Counted from the stretch's first letter, positions 46,542 through 56,324 are shown. The stretch: DNA of 64,000 nucleotides from Thermoactinomyces sp. DSM 45892 (GCF_900107305.1 NZ_FNPL01000004.1:158947-222946), one strand, 5' to 3'. Notes: generated by a model from the letters alone, not told the origin. Made by a program: numbers and translations.

Positions 46542-47261
46542 ATGAAACGGACTTATACTTTTTTATTTATAGGATTGTTGCTCTTATCGATTGGTTTTAC
46601 AGGATTTATGTTTGTTGAACAATTACGTGGAGAGAAAGTGCTCCCACATTTAGCAAATGAAAATGATAACCATAACGCTAATGCCAACGACCTAAAAAGC
46701 ATTCCGGAAGAAGCGATTCGCCTTCGCGTGATAGCGAATAGTGACTCTTCGGCGGATCAGTGGATCAAGCGAAAAGTGCGAGATGAAATCGTAGCCGAGA
46801 TGAAGCGCTGGGCTATGAAACCCAAGCATATCGACGAAGCTCGTCAGTTGATTCAGTCGAAGCTTTCTTCCTTTCAACAAATTGCTCAAAATACATTACG
46901 TACCTATGGAATTCAGGATTCAGTGGATGTAACCTTTGCAAAAGTACCCTTTCCTACTAAACTGTATGGTGACCAAGTATATCCTGCTGGAGAGTATGAG
47001 GCGCTTCGTGTTACGATTGGCGAAGGTAAGGGTGAAAACTGGTGGTGTGTTTTATTCCCGCCTTTATGCTTTATAGATATGAGTAGTGGTGAGGCCATCC
47101 CAAAAGAAGTTTCGGATCCAACTGCTACATTGTCTGCTTCTATTGCGTCAGATCATCAAGTGTATGAACCAAAGGTCGAGAAGAATACTTCACATAAGAA
47201 AAAAAATCCTGAGGTTAAATTTTATCTACTTGAACGTTTAAGTAGTCTATGGAATGATTAA
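46542..47261 (+). CDS. spoIIR: stage II sporulation protein R
   Basis: The 239-residue protein has an N-terminal membrane/signal segment (residues 5-25), then IRLRVIANSDSSADQ and VKRKVRDEI-type blocks and PTKLYGDQVYPAGEY, GENWWCVLFPPLCF, all conserved in SpoIIR. It is made in the forespore and secreted to the intermembrane space, where it triggers SpoIIGA to process pro-sigma-E. The position after prmC is as in Bacillus. Confidence 0.94.
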   Translation: MKRTYTFLFIGLLLLSIGFTGFMFVEQLRGEKVLPHLANENDNHNANANDLKSIPEEAIRLRVIANSDSSADQWIKRKVRDEIVAEMKRWAMKPKHIDEARQLIQSKLSSFQQIAQNTLRTYGIQDSVDVTFAKVPFPTKLYGDQVYPAGEYEALRVTIGEGKGENWWCVLFPPLCFIDMSSGEAIPKEVSDPTATLSASIASDHQVYEPKVEKNTSHKKKNPEVKFYLLERLSSLWND

Positions 47262-47270
47262 TAAAGCAAA

Positions 47271-47297
47271 AATCCGGTTTGTTCCGGGTTTTTTTGT
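47271..47297 (+). terminator. spoIIR terminator
   Basis: AATCCGG (47271-47277) pairs with CCGGGTT (47284-47290), followed by a T-run. Confidence 0.75.
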
Positions 47298-47362
47298 TCT
47301 AAAACGATTCATCCCTACATAGATGTTGAAACAATAGCAAAGAGATGGAGGAGGATGAATTT

Positions 47363-47827
47363 ATGGTTATCGTTCGTCGTGCCAAACCGGAGGATCAAGG
47401 GGAAATTGAACGATTGCTTCGGGAAGCTAGCTTGGACGATGATGGGGTGGACAAGCATTTAGAACACTTTTTTGTGGTGGAGATTCCCCCAGCAGATGAT
47501 GAAACCGCTCAGATGGTGGGGGCGGCAGGGATGGAGATCTATGAATCGTGTGCTTTATTGCGTTCATTAGTCGTGGCAAGAGCAAGTTGGAATGGAGAAG
47601 TGAGCTGGAAATTGATGCAGATCTTGCTGTCCTATGCAGAACATCTCGATCTGGAAGAAGTATACTTGTTTGCTAACGGTGCTTCTCCGTGGCTACAAGA
47701 AATTGGTTTTGAAAGCGTTTCGTTTGACCAATTGCCAGATGAAATTCAAGAATTACCACATGTAGATCAGCTAAAAGATAAAGGCTCCCCATTAGTTTTT
47801 CGAAGGGAATCATGCCTGTATCATTAG
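47363..47827 (+). CDS. GNAT-like N-acetyltransferase domain protein
   Basis: The protein has 154 residues from ATG 47363, 8 bases after GGAGGAGG. It starts with VIVRRAKPEDQGEIERLL, a usual GNAT opening, and continues with a strand-helix pattern (LRSLVV, GVSWKLMQILL, VYLFANGASPWLQEIGFE). The acetyl-CoA loop is not canonical, so activity is uncertain. It precedes the Sua5 gene by 19 bases and is likely cotranscribed with it. Confidence 0.7.
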   Translation: MVIVRRAKPEDQGEIERLLREASLDDDGVDKHLEHFFVVEIPPADDETAQMVGAAGMEIYESCALLRSLVVARASWNGEVSWKLMQILLSYAEHLDLEEVYLFANGASPWLQEIGFESVSFDQLPDEIQELPHVDQLKDKGSPLVFRRESCLYH

Positions 47828-47846
47828 ATTTAAAGGAGAATGATGT

Positions 47847-48917
47847 GTGCAACAAGTGATCACCCATTGGTGGGAAGTTGATTCCGCAGATACCATAGAG
47901 GGGTTAAAACGACAACCAGAAATCATTCGTGCAGCACAACTTCTCCGAGAAGGTGGATTGGTTGCTTTTCCGACAGAAACCGTCTATGGACTAGGTGCGG
48001 ATGCGACTTCGCAGGCCGCCGTTGCACAGATCTTTGAAGCGAAGGGACGTCCATCGGACAACCCCTTGATTATTCATTTAGGTTCGCCCGAGCAATTAGC
48101 GAAATGGGTTGAAAAAGTTCCGTCTGTAGCGAAAATCTGTATGGAACATTTTTGTCCAGGCCCTCTTACGCTGGTATTCTCCCATAATGGAAAAATCGCG
48201 GATAACGTGACGGCTGGTTTAGACACCGTGGCCGTACGATTCCCTTCGCATCCTGTTGCGATGGCATTGTTACTAGTGGCCGACATCCCGGTAGCGGCGC
48301 CCAGTGCCAATCGATCAGGTAAGCCCAGCCCTACACAGGCTCAGCATGTTTGGCATGATTTGTCTGGCCGGTTCCACATCTTGTTGGATGGTGGGAATGC
48401 AGGGGTAGGAATCGAGTCGACTGTGCTAGATGTAACAGGGGATGTGCCGATGTTACTACGTCCTGGTGGTGTGACGCTAGAGCAATTGCGAGATGTTTTA
48501 GGGGATGTAGAAGTAGATCCCAACTTGCACAGCGAGAAATCAAAGCCACGTTCTCCGGGGATGAAGTATCGGCACTATGCTCCGTCAGGAGAGATGGTTC
48601 TCGTACATGGGGAACCCTTGAAAGTAGTCGGACGTGTGAACCGTATGGTGAAAGAGGATATTCGCCAAGGAAAAAGGGTAGGAGTGTTAACAACGGAGGA
48701 ACGAAAACATTACTTTAAACAGGCGAATCTCGTGATCGCTTGTGGCTCTCGCTCTGATCCTGAGTCTGTAGCTAGAGGTTTGTATGATGCCCTCCGTACA
48801 TTTGATCAAGAGAAGATCGATGTCATCTATGCAGAGACATTTCCCGAACGCGGAATATTCACCTCTGTGATGAACCGAATGAGAAAAGCTACTGAAGGAC
48901 GAATGATCCGAGTTTAG
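47847..48917 (+). CDS. threonylcarbamoyl-AMP synthase, Sua5/YwlC type
   Basis: The 356-residue protein has the YrdC/TsaC domain (FPTETVYGLGADA, AKGRPSDNPLIIH, SANRSGKPSPT) plus the C-terminal Sua5 domain linked by RSPGMKYRHYAP. It makes threonylcarbamoyl-AMP for the t6A modification of tRNA. GTG start after AAAGGAG at 8 bases. The corresponding B. subtilis gene, ywlC, has the same neighbours. Confidence 0.94.
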   Translation: MQQVITHWWEVDSADTIEGLKRQPEIIRAAQLLREGGLVAFPTETVYGLGADATSQAAVAQIFEAKGRPSDNPLIIHLGSPEQLAKWVEKVPSVAKICMEHFCPGPLTLVFSHNGKIADNVTAGLDTVAVRFPSHPVAMALLLVADIPVAAPSANRSGKPSPTQAQHVWHDLSGRFHILLDGGNAGVGIESTVLDVTGDVPMLLRPGGVTLEQLRDVLGDVEVDPNLHSEKSKPRSPGMKYRHYAPSGEMVLVHGEPLKVVGRVNRMVKEDIRQGKRVGVLTTEERKHYFKQANLVIACGSRSDPESVARGLYDALRTFDQEKIDVIYAETFPERGIFTSVMNRMRKATEGRMIRV

Positions 48918-48946
48918 TGGGAGCTAGGGTGGAGAGGGGAATTCTA

Positions 48947-49612
48947 ATGTCTTTGCTTTTTGTATTTGATATTGATGGCACGTTAACAGAGTCAACTGAT
49001 TTACACCAGCGTGTGTATCTGGAGTCGTTACGAGCATTTGGTTATCCAAAGATTAATCCTGATTTGGGCGCTTACAAGCACTTTACGGATTCTCATATTT
49101 TTTATGAGAATGGTCGGTACAATCAGGTGCAAGTAGTACCAGATGATCTAGTCCGATTTGAACGTCAATTTCATCAAATTTATGTAGAATATAGAAAACA
49201 TAGTGAAATACAGGAAATTCCAGGTGCGGGTGATTTTCTACATCATTTATCCGTGGAAGGAATTCCATTTTGTTTTGCAACCGGCTCCCTCAGAAGTGCG
49301 GCTGAAGATAAGTTAGCTATTTTTTCTGGTATCGATTGTGTCCCTGTACTCTCCACCGCAACGGAAGGAGAGACGCGGGAGGAGATTGTAAGGAGCGCAA
49401 TTGAAAAAGCGAAACATACATATCAGGTAGACCATTTTGAACGAATCATCTCCATTGGGGATGGTGTCTGGGATTATCAAACAGCTTGTCATTTAGATTT
49501 GCTATTTGTGGGTGTTGCTCAAGGAAAACAAAAAGAAAAATTGATACGTGTAGGTGCGGAACATATCATCCCCCATTTTCTAGGGATTCAAGCGAAAGAA
49601 CTGGTCAAGTAG
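48947..49612 (+). CDS. HAD-superfamily hydrolase (phosphatase-like)
   Basis: The protein has 221 residues from ATG 48947, after GGAGAGGGG; the longer frame from 48917 overlaps the Sua5 stop. It carries HAD motif I (FDIDGTLTES), motif II (CFATGS) and motif IV (SIGDGVWDYQTA), with a helical cap between. It is a small-molecule phosphatase of unknown substrate. It is not part of the standard Bacillus ywl order as I recall it, so it may be an insertion here. Confidence 0.82.
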   Translation: MSLLFVFDIDGTLTESTDLHQRVYLESLRAFGYPKINPDLGAYKHFTDSHIFYENGRYNQVQVVPDDLVRFERQFHQIYVEYRKHSEIQEIPGAGDFLHHLSVEGIPFCFATGSLRSAAEDKLAIFSGIDCVPVLSTATEGETREEIVRSAIEKAKHTYQVDHFERIISIGDGVWDYQTACHLDLLFVGVAQGKQKEKLIRVGAEHIIPHFLGIQAKELVK

Positions 49613-49678
49613 GCCGGTTCTTTTTTGTGTTGTCCAAGCATAGGTTACATCATAGATGGGACAAGGAGGGGGCTACTC

Positions 49679-50242
49679 ATGTTAGAGTCCATACCAGATG
49701 TCGGTCAGATTCTTACACTTACGATTATAGCGATTGCCCTTGGGATGGATGCTCTCTCGATCGGAATCGGCTTGGGGATGAAACATCCTTCCTTTGAAAA
49801 AATGGTGTTGTTTTGTATCCTTGTTGCTTTTTTTCATATTGTGATGCCGTTATGTGGAATTTATATAGGTGAATATTTAAGTGTATACATAAAAGAGATT
49901 GCCTCCTTAGTAGGGGGAGGCATGCTCTGTTTTCTAGGTGGCAATATGGTCATTCATAGCTTCCGGAATTCGGAAGAGGTATTGATCCGAAGTGGGACGA
50001 TTATGGGTTTGACGATGATGTCGATGAGTGTAAGTCTCGATAGTCTGTCGGCAGGACTTAGCATGGGGCTTTTTTCAGCGGATCGTCTGCTTGCTGTTAT
50101 CTTATTTGGGTTATCAGGGGGCATTTTGACTGTCCTTGGACTGATGATCGGGAAGTCGATGGGAAGCTGGATGGGCAGATATGGAGAAATCTTAGGTGGC
50201 GTCATTTTGTTTGTCCTAGGTGTAACATTTCTATGGGGTTGA
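49679..50242 (+). CDS. mntP: manganese efflux pump MntP
   Basis: The protein has 187 residues from ATG 49679, after AAGGAGG. Six membrane helices with the duplicated motif GMDALSIGIGLGM and SLDSLSAGLSMGL hold the intramembrane aspartates of MntP. It exports Mn2+ and its B. subtilis counterpart is YwlD at the same locus. The ZIP gene overlaps its 3' end by 10 bases. Confidence 0.92.
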   Translation: MLESIPDVGQILTLTIIAIALGMDALSIGIGLGMKHPSFEKMVLFCILVAFFHIVMPLCGIYIGEYLSVYIKEIASLVGGGMLCFLGGNMVIHSFRNSEEVLIRSGTIMGLTMMSMSVSLDSLSAGLSMGLFSADRLLAVILFGLSGGILTVLGLMIGKSMGSWMGRYGEILGGVILFVLGVTFLWG

Positions 50243-50973
50243 TCAACGAAGCTATTTTATATAGCGCATTAACAGGAGTATCTACGTTTATCGGTGCCGT
50301 TCTCGTTTGTTTTCTCCCTATTAACAAACGGGTTCTCGCTTTTTCACTTGGTTTATCAGTAGGTGTGATGCTTTGGATTACCTACGGGACTCTATTGCCA
50401 GTCTCGTTTCAATATGGAAATTGGACAGAAGCATTTTTAGGGATGGGATTAGCTGGACTTATCTTGGTGTTGATTCATCAAATGCCATTCGGTAAAGTAG
50501 GAGGACAAGAGGGAAATCAAGAATATGCAAAACTAGGAATGTATTTATTTGCTGCTATAGCGTTGCATAATATTCCAGAGGGTGCGTTGATTGGAATCGG
50601 ATTTGGCACGATGAGAGAGATGGGGATGTCGATTAGCTTGGCGATGGTCATCCATAACATTCCTGAAGGGATTAGCATAGGAGCTCCATTGCTTGCGGCT
50701 GGGTGTTCTAAAAGACTGGTCGGGTTAATCGGGCTGCTAAGTGGGGCTGTTCTCCCGCTAGGGACGTGGCTAGGCGGATTTATTTACTCCCCCCGATGGA
50801 TTGCGATTGCATTGGTATTTGCAGCAACTACGATGGTCTGGGTGGCGTGGGAAGTGCTACTTCGATCATGGAAGCTGTCTAAGAGGAACGCTCTTATCGG
50901 AATCGGTTGTGGGATGATCTTGATGTATGTGATCCATCTTTTTCACTTTCAAGGATTACATGGTATGCATTAA
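50233..50973 (+). CDS. ZIP-family divalent metal transporter
   Basis: The 246-residue membrane protein has eight predicted helices and two HNIPEG motifs (in LHNIPEGALIG and VIHNIPEGISIG), the binuclear metal centre of ZIP transporters. Substrate is probably Zn2+, Mn2+ or Fe2+. It overlaps mntP, so translational coupling joins an importer-type and an exporter-type metal carrier in one message. It may start at ATG 50233 or TTG 50239. Confidence 0.9.
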   Translation: MGLINEAILYSALTGVSTFIGAVLVCFLPINKRVLAFSLGLSVGVMLWITYGTLLPVSFQYGNWTEAFLGMGLAGLILVLIHQMPFGKVGGQEGNQEYAKLGMYLFAAIALHNIPEGALIGIGFGTMREMGMSISLAMVIHNIPEGISIGAPLLAAGCSKRLVGLIGLLSGAVLPLGTWLGGFIYSPRWIAIALVFAATTMVWVAWEVLLRSWKLSKRNALIGIGCGMILMYVIHLFHFQGLHGMH

Positions 50974-50998
50974 CAACTTAGAGAAGAAACGGGGGATC

Positions 50999-51478
50999 AT
51001 GTTGATTCAGAAACGAATTTTGTTCGTCTGCACAGGAAACACCTGTAGAAGCCCGATGGCAGAAGCATTACTCCGCAATCTAAGCAAAGAGTTTCATATC
51101 AATCTAGAGGTAAGATCAGCAGGTACACACGCCTACGATGGCATGCAGGCTTCAGAACATTCCATCATGGCATTACAAGAAAAAGGAATCGACCACGACC
51201 ACCGATCACAAGCGATCACATCTGAATTGATTCATTGGTCAGACCTCATTCTCACGATGACAGTGGGTCATCAGAGTATCTTGGGGCAGATGTTTCCTGA
51301 AGCGAATGAGAAGATCTATACCCTCAAAAATTTAGCGTACGGAGCCCAAGACGGTGATCAGGATATCGCAGATCCTTACGGTGGTTCGGCAAAAATGTAT
51401 CAAGAGACGAGAGATGAGATCGAACAAGCCATACGACAACTGCTAGGTAAGTGGAGTTCCAATTCCGAAAATGAATAG
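50999..51478 (+). CDS. ywlE: low-molecular-weight phosphatase, protein-arginine-phosphatase type
   Basis: The protein has 159 residues from ATG 50999 after GGGGGAT. The P-loop is CTGNTCRS (Cys11, Thr15, Arg17) and the general acid lies in DIADPYGG. Thr at the position of Thr15, where tyrosine phosphatases have Ile, is the feature shown in B. subtilis YwlE to select phosphoarginine. The enzyme would reverse McsB arginine phosphorylation, which marks proteins for ClpCP. Confidence 0.92.
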   Translation: MLIQKRILFVCTGNTCRSPMAEALLRNLSKEFHINLEVRSAGTHAYDGMQASEHSIMALQEKGIDHDHRSQAITSELIHWSDLILTMTVGHQSILGQMFPEANEKIYTLKNLAYGAQDGDQDIADPYGGSAKMYQETRDEIEQAIRQLLGKWSSNSENE

Positions 51479-51547
51479 AATACTCCCTCCACCTCTTTAT
51501 AACAGGGTATACTAAGGATGACATAAATGAAGAGGAGGAGGTTTTTT

Positions 51548-51994
51548 ATGCGTATTATTCTTGCATCCGATCATGGGGGCATTCGTCTAAAAGAAGAATT
51601 AAAAGGCCTGCTAGCGGATTTACATATGGAGTTTGAGGACATAGGGTGTACGTCTGATCAGTCGGTCGACTATCCAGACTATGCCGAGCCAGTTGCGAAA
51701 CGAGTTGCAAACGGTGAATTTGATCGTGGTATCTTGGTTTGTGGTACAGGCATTGGGATGTCGATTGCGGCTAATAAAGTAAAAGGGATTCGTTGTGCTG
51801 TGGTAAGTGACGAATACTCTGCCCGAATGAGTCGCGAGCATAACAATGCAAACGTGTTAGCGCTTGGTGAACGTGTTGTAGGTGGAGACCTAGCGAAATC
51901 CATCGCACACACTTGGTTGACCACTGAATTTATAGGGGATCGTCACCTGCGTCGGGTAAACAAAATTGCTGAACTCGAAAGAGCTGAGGAATGA
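51548..51994 (+). CDS. rpiB: ribose 5-phosphate isomerase B
   Basis: The protein has 148 residues from ATG 51548, after GAGGAGG; the extra seven codons from 51527 are basic leader. It shows ASDHGGIRLKEEL, DYPDYAEPVA, and the catalytic cysteine in CGTGIGMSIAANK. It interconverts ribose and ribulose 5-phosphate. Its stop overlaps the ywlG start (ATGA). Confidence 0.95.
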   Translation: MRIILASDHGGIRLKEELKGLLADLHMEFEDIGCTSDQSVDYPDYAEPVAKRVANGEFDRGILVCGTGIGMSIAANKVKGIRCAVVSDEYSARMSREHNNANVLALGERVVGGDLAKSIAHTWLTTEFIGDRHLRRVNKIAELERAEE

Positions 51995-52542
51995 TGGCAG
52001 AGGCGATTTATGAGCAAACCAAGCAGGTAGTCCAGTCGCTTATGAAGGCGTCTAGGCTTCAGGAGAAGCATCTGCTTGTCATCGGAGTAAGTACGAGTGA
52101 AGTGATTGGAAAGCAGATCGGAACGGGGGGGAGCGATCAAGTAGCGGCAGAGATTTTCTCAGCTTTGAGAGAAGGGCAAGGGGAGCATGGATTTCAGCTT
52201 GCTTTCCAGTGCTGTGAACATTTAAATCGTGCTTTAGTGATAGAGCGATCTACCCAAGAACGATACCATTACCCTGAAGTATCCGTAATTCCTGTACCAC
52301 ACGCAGGTGGCGCTATGGCTTCTTATGCCTTTCATCACTTACAAGACCCAGTACTCGTCGAAGCTGTGCAAGCTGACGCGGCGATCGATATCGGTGATAC
52401 CTTAATCGGCATGCATTTAAAACCGGTAGCCGTCCCCGTGAGACCGGTCCAAAGTCACATTGGCGAGGCGCATGTCACCATGGCGATCACCCGTCCCAAA
52501 CTGATTGGAGGGGCGCGAGCGGTTTATGTGCTGGAAAAATAA
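51991..52542 (+). CDS. ywlG: UPF0340 (TIGR01440) protein YwlG
   Basis: The 183-residue protein is conserved in the rpiB-glyA interval of Bacillota. It shows VIGVSTSEVIGKQIG, the HLNRALV block and AIDIGDTLIGMHLKPVAVPVR. Its biochemical function is unknown. It overlaps rpiB by four bases, indicating translational coupling. Confidence 0.92.
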   Translation: MMAEAIYEQTKQVVQSLMKASRLQEKHLLVIGVSTSEVIGKQIGTGGSDQVAAEIFSALREGQGEHGFQLAFQCCEHLNRALVIERSTQERYHYPEVSVIPVPHAGGAMASYAFHHLQDPVLVEAVQADAAIDIGDTLIGMHLKPVAVPVRPVQSHIGEAHVTMAITRPKLIGGARAVYVLEK

Positions 52543-52684
52543 AGTGGAGCCCTTACGAGAAGATACATAGCCCGGGTTAACGTCCATGTTTCCTGTTTAT
52601 CAGAGTAAAAATCAATGCTGTCAGATAAAAGTTCCTTTGTTAAAATAGAGTGAATGGCTTTTGATCAGAAGGGGGAAACGCGCG

Positions 52685-53932
52685 GTGGAATACTTAAAAA
52701 ATCAAGATCCAGAGTTAGTAGAGGCAATGAAAGCAGAACTGCATCGCCAGCAACACAATATCGAACTGATTGCTTCCGAAAACTTCGTCAGCCCTGCAGT
52801 CATGCAAGCAATGGGGAGTATCTTAACGAATAAATACGCCGAAGGGTACCCGGGCAAACGATATTATGGCGGTTGTGAGCATGTTGATGTCGTAGAGAAC
52901 ATAGCTCGCGATCGTGCGAAGAAATTGTTTGGTGCAGAGCATGCAAACGTTCAACCGCATTCGGGCGCCCAGGCTAATATGGCTGTTTATTATGCGATGT
53001 TAGAGTATGGCGATACTGTACTAGGGATGAATCTGGCTCACGGAGGGCACCTCACTCACGGAAGCCCTGTTAACTTTTCGGGGAAGCTATATAACTTTGT
53101 TGCTTATGGAGTCGATGAGAATACCCACCGCATTAACTACGAGGAAGTGCGCCAAGTAGCGTTAGAGCATAAGCCAAAGTGCATCGTTGCTGGAGCGAGC
53201 GCGTATCCACGTATCATTGATTTTGCTAAGATGCGCGAGATAGCCGATGAAGTTGGGGCTATCTTTATGGTGGATATGGCCCATATTGCAGGACTAGTAG
53301 CCACAGGTCATCATCCTAATCCAGTTCCGTATGCCGACTTTGTGACGACCACAACGCATAAAACGCTACGTGGACCACGCGGGGGCATGATTCTCTGTAA
53401 AGCAGAGTACGCACAGAAGATTGATAAAGCGATTTTCCCTGGTATCCAAGGCGGTCCTCTTATGCATGTGATCGCTGCGAAAGCAGTTGCTTTTGGAGAG
53501 GCACTATCCGAAGAGTTCCGTACTTACTCAGGGAGTGTTGTTCGGAATGCCCACCGCCTAGCAGAAGGATTGAAAGCAGAGGGACTGAAACTCGTTTCCG
53601 ATGGAACCGATAATCATCTTGTGTTGATTGATGTTCGAACGGTTGGTTTAACTGGTAAGAAGGCCGAGCACTTGCTAGATGAAATCGGGATTACCACGAA
53701 TAAAAACACGATTCCAAACGACCCAGAAAGTCCGTTTGTAACGAGCGGGATTCGTATCGGTACAGCCGCCGTTACCTCCCGTGGAATGGATGAGCAGGCC
53801 ATGGATGAGATTGCGAAGATCATGGGCCTTGCACTTAAGAATCCAGAAGATGAGATGATTCAAAGTGAAGCCCGTCGCCGAGTAGCAGAGTTAACGGCGA
53901 AATTTCCCCTTTATCCAGAATATAGTGAGTAA
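52685..53932 (+). CDS. glyA: serine hydroxymethyltransferase
   Basis: The protein has 415 residues from GTG 52685, about 9 bases after AGAAGGGGG. It shows [14 protein letters not shown], and the PLP lysine in [14 protein letters not shown]. It converts serine and tetrahydrofolate to glycine and 5,10-methylene-tetrahydrofolate, the one-carbon donor that the TS-like enzyme at 1981 would also need. It ends before a strong terminator. Confidence 0.96.
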   Translation: MEYLKNQDPELVEAMKAELHRQQHNIELIASENFVSPAVMQAMGSILTNKYAEGYPGKRYYGGCEHVDVVENIARDRAKKLFGAEHANVQPHSGAQANMAVYYAMLEYGDTVLGMNLAHGGHLTHGSPVNFSGKLYNFVAYGVDENTHRINYEEVRQVALEHKPKCIVAGASAYPRIIDFAKMREIADEVGAIFMVDMAHIAGLVATGHHPNPVPYADFVTTTTHKTLRGPRGGMILCKAEYAQKIDKAIFPGIQGGPLMHVIAAKAVAFGEALSEEFRTYSGSVVRNAHRLAEGLKAEGLKLVSDGTDNHLVLIDVRTVGLTGKKAEHLLDEIGITTNKNTIPNDPESPFVTSGIRIGTAAVTSRGMDEQAMDEIAKIMGLALKNPEDEMIQSEARRRVAELTAKFPLYPEYSE

Positions 53933-53959
53933 GGGTAAGATGTATGATGAGAAAAGGTG

Positions 53960-53989
53960 AAAAACCACTATATTGGGTAGTGGTTTTTC
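53960..53989 (+). terminator. glyA terminator
   Basis: AAAACCACTA (53961-53970) pairs with TAGTGGTTTT (53978-53987), ending in a T-run. Confidence 0.85.
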
Positions 53990-54058
53990 GCACGCATATA
54001 GATGTAAAGATTTTGGTAAATAATGTAGCTATGATCGAGATAAAGGAGTTTTAAACAT

Positions 54059-54688
54059 ATGAGCAATGTCTACGTATTTGATCACCCTTTAATTCAGCAC
54101 AAATTGAGCATCATTCGTGATAAAAGTACAGGAACCAAAGAATTCCGTGAGTTAGTGGAAGAAGTAGCGATGTTGATGGCGTATGAAATCACACGTGATC
54201 TACCGCTTCGGGAAGTAGAGATCGAGACCCCAGTCACCACCGCTACCTGCCAAGTCCTAGAAGGCAAAAAAATGGGACTCGTTCCAATTCTGCGTGCAGG
54301 TTTGGGCATGGTAGATGGCGTGCTTCGACTGATTCCAGCAGCAAAAGTGGGCCATATCGGACTGTATCGTGACCCAGAGACATTGAAAGCAATCAACTAC
54401 TATGCGAAGATGCCATCCGACATCGGAGAGCGCGAGCTAATTGTCATTGACCCAATGCTAGCAACAGGCGCATCTGCCGCGGCCGCTATCCAACAAATCA
54501 AAAATATGGGTGCTAAGCATATCAAGTTTATGTGTCTCATCTCGTGCCCTGAAGGAATTGCACATCTACAAGAGGAACATCCAGATGTCGATATCTATGC
54601 AGCTGCAGTCGATGAAAGGCTAGATGAAAAGAGTTATATTATCCCCGGACTAGGTGATGCAGGAGATCGTCTATTTGGGACGAAGTAA
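54059..54688 (+). CDS. upp: uracil phosphoribosyltransferase
   Basis: The 209-residue protein shows [14 protein letters not shown] and the PRPP loop [16 protein letters not shown]. It makes UMP from uracil and PRPP in pyrimidine salvage. AAAGGAG precedes the ATG. It is followed by a 240-base gap with the atp promoter, as in Bacillus. Confidence 0.96.
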   Translation: MSNVYVFDHPLIQHKLSIIRDKSTGTKEFRELVEEVAMLMAYEITRDLPLREVEIETPVTTATCQVLEGKKMGLVPILRAGLGMVDGVLRLIPAAKVGHIGLYRDPETLKAINYYAKMPSDIGERELIVIDPMLATGASAAAAIQQIKNMGAKHIKFMCLISCPEGIAHLQEEHPDVDIYAAAVDERLDEKSYIIPGLGDAGDRLFGTK

Positions 54689-54827
54689 TTCTTGAAACCT
54701 TTCATGCAAGCTTAATAATTTTTTCGTGTTTTTTGAATACGATAGTGAGAGCATGGATGTCAAGGAATCTGCGATTTAATAAAGTGGCCATTTCCGGAAA
54801 CTTTTATATGATTGAATGAAGAAAGCG

Positions 54828-54857
54828 TTGACAATCATCGGATGGTTCTATTAGTAT
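54828..54857 (+). promoter_or_regulatory. atp operon promoter
   Basis: TTGACA (54828-54833), 18 bases, then TAGTAT (54852-54857), 75 bases before the first atp gene. Confidence 0.65.
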
Positions 54858-54932
54858 AAGCATGGGAAACGCCTGAAATCACACTACCCACAGATTCCAT
54901 ATTACCTATAAAAATATGGGGGATGAATTGTG

Positions 54933-55148
54933 ATGACAAAAAAAAGGAGCCCCTTGCATGCACTTGCATTGGTTGGTTCATTGGGTATGGAAGTGATTCT
55001 GACGACAGTAGGTGGGGCTTATCTTGGAAAGTATCTCGATACATACTTTCAAACCGAACCTACCCTACTTATCATTGGGGTGTTTATCGGGTTAACCGCT
55101 GGCTTTGTAGCGGCGGGGTACACGTTACGAGCATTTATAAAGGATTGA
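54933..55148 (+). CDS. atpZ: AtpZ-like small membrane protein of the ATP synthase operon
   Basis: The protein has 71 residues from ATG 54933 (GTG 54930 is possible). Two membrane helices (about 10-32 and 44-66) flank a short loop containing GGAYLGKYLD, the AtpZ/AtpI-like pattern. Such proteins precede atpI in some Bacillales, such as alkaliphilic Bacillus, and are linked to c-ring assembly or Mg2+ transport. B. subtilis lacks this extra gene. Confidence 0.75.
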   Translation: MTKKRSPLHALALVGSLGMEVILTTVGGAYLGKYLDTYFQTEPTLLIIGVFIGLTAGFVAAGYTLRAFIKD

Positions 55149-55155
55149 CCTCCAC

Positions 55156-55536
55156 ATGGAATCCACAACAAAACCCATTTACTACCGTGTAGTGGTGATC
55201 ACACTTGTGCTATTCATCACACTCTTAACTTTTTGGCTCCTTACTCCTCACAAACCTTTACTAGCTGGCGTTGCCTTAGGCCTTTCTGTTAGTTTGTACA
55301 ATTTTCTCCACCTCGCAAGAAGAGTGAGACTTGCAGGCGAGTCTGTTATTGAAACAGGTACAGCCCGTAGGGGTCTTGGATTTATCCAAAGGATACTTAT
55401 GGTCACGTTTGCTGTGCTAATCGCTGTGCGATTTCCAGAGCAAATCGATGGCAGAGGGATCGCTTTAGGAGCACCAGTTTGCTATATCCTCTCTCTTTTT
55501 GTATATCTCTCACTACCAGCCAACCGAAAAAATTGA
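55156..55536 (+). CDS. atpI: ATP synthase protein I
   Basis: The 126-residue protein has four membrane helices and a basic loop (HLARRVRLAG) in the middle, the AtpI/UncI layout. It assists c-ring assembly and is not part of the final enzyme. It starts 7 bases after atpZ. Confidence 0.85.
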   Translation: MESTTKPIYYRVVVITLVLFITLLTFWLLTPHKPLLAGVALGLSVSLYNFLHLARRVRLAGESVIETGTARRGLGFIQRILMVTFAVLIAVRFPEQIDGRGIALGAPVCYILSLFVYLSLPANRKN

Positions 55537-55562
55537 TCCGAAGAAGGGGGTGAAACAACAAA

Positions 55563-56300
55563 ATGGAGCTAACCCCACAAGTCACAGTGGCAGGCCTAAA
55601 GTTCGACCTAACGATTATCTTAGGGACGATTATTGCGGCTGCGATTGTATTTGGGCTGATTTACTTTGCAACTAGAAAAGTGAGCATGGTTCCACGTGGA
55701 CTCCAAGTAGGGATTGAGATGTTGATTGATATGATCCGTGGAATCACAGGGATGACCTATAACAGTAAGCGAGCAGAGAAATATCTGGCATTTTCTTTTA
55801 CGTTGTTCTTGTTTATTTTAGTTGCAAATCAACTTGGTGTTATCTTAATGATCACGGGAGAAGTTCATGAGCCCATTCCGTGGCTAGGAATTACACAAGA
55901 GGCACTCGATGAACACCATGGAACAGCACATGTGGCCTTATTGAAGTCACCAACAGCAGACCTTGGTTTTGCCTTTACCATGGCAATTTCTGTAGCACTT
56001 TTCGCGAACTTCGTAGGAATTAAAAATGGCTTAGGTTCTTGGTTAAAACCATTCATTAATCCGCTTCATTGGGTTGAGGAAATCTCTAAACCAGCTACTC
56101 ATGCAATGCGTCTATGGGCGAATATCTTCGCAGGTGAGGTACTTATTACGATCCTGATGACGAAATTCCCGCTATATATCACATTTGTCCCAGTCGCTGT
56201 CTGGATTGCTTTCTCTTTATTCGTAGGAATAATCCAAGCATATATTTTCACCGTATTGACTAACGTCTATATCGGACAAAAATATGCGGGTGGACACTAG
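55563..56300 (+). CDS. atpB: ATP synthase F0 subunit a
   Basis: The 245-residue membrane protein has the essential arginine in a late helix (HAMRLWANIFAGE) and C-terminal LFVGIIQAYIFTVLTNVYI. It forms the proton half-channels next to the c-ring. GGGGGTG precedes the ATG. Confidence 0.96.
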   Translation: MELTPQVTVAGLKFDLTIILGTIIAAAIVFGLIYFATRKVSMVPRGLQVGIEMLIDMIRGITGMTYNSKRAEKYLAFSFTLFLFILVANQLGVILMITGEVHEPIPWLGITQEALDEHHGTAHVALLKSPTADLGFAFTMAISVALFANFVGIKNGLGSWLKPFINPLHWVEEISKPATHAMRLWANIFAGEVLITILMTKFPLYITFVPVAVWIAFSLFVGIIQAYIFTVLTNVYIGQKYAGGH

Positions 56301-56324
56301 TCTTTACCATTGAACAAAAAATAA

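Noticed and set aside
54923..55192. 89-residue ORF overlapping atpZ
   Set aside because: Out-of-frame shadow; the atpZ frame has two membrane helices and the correct ribosome site.
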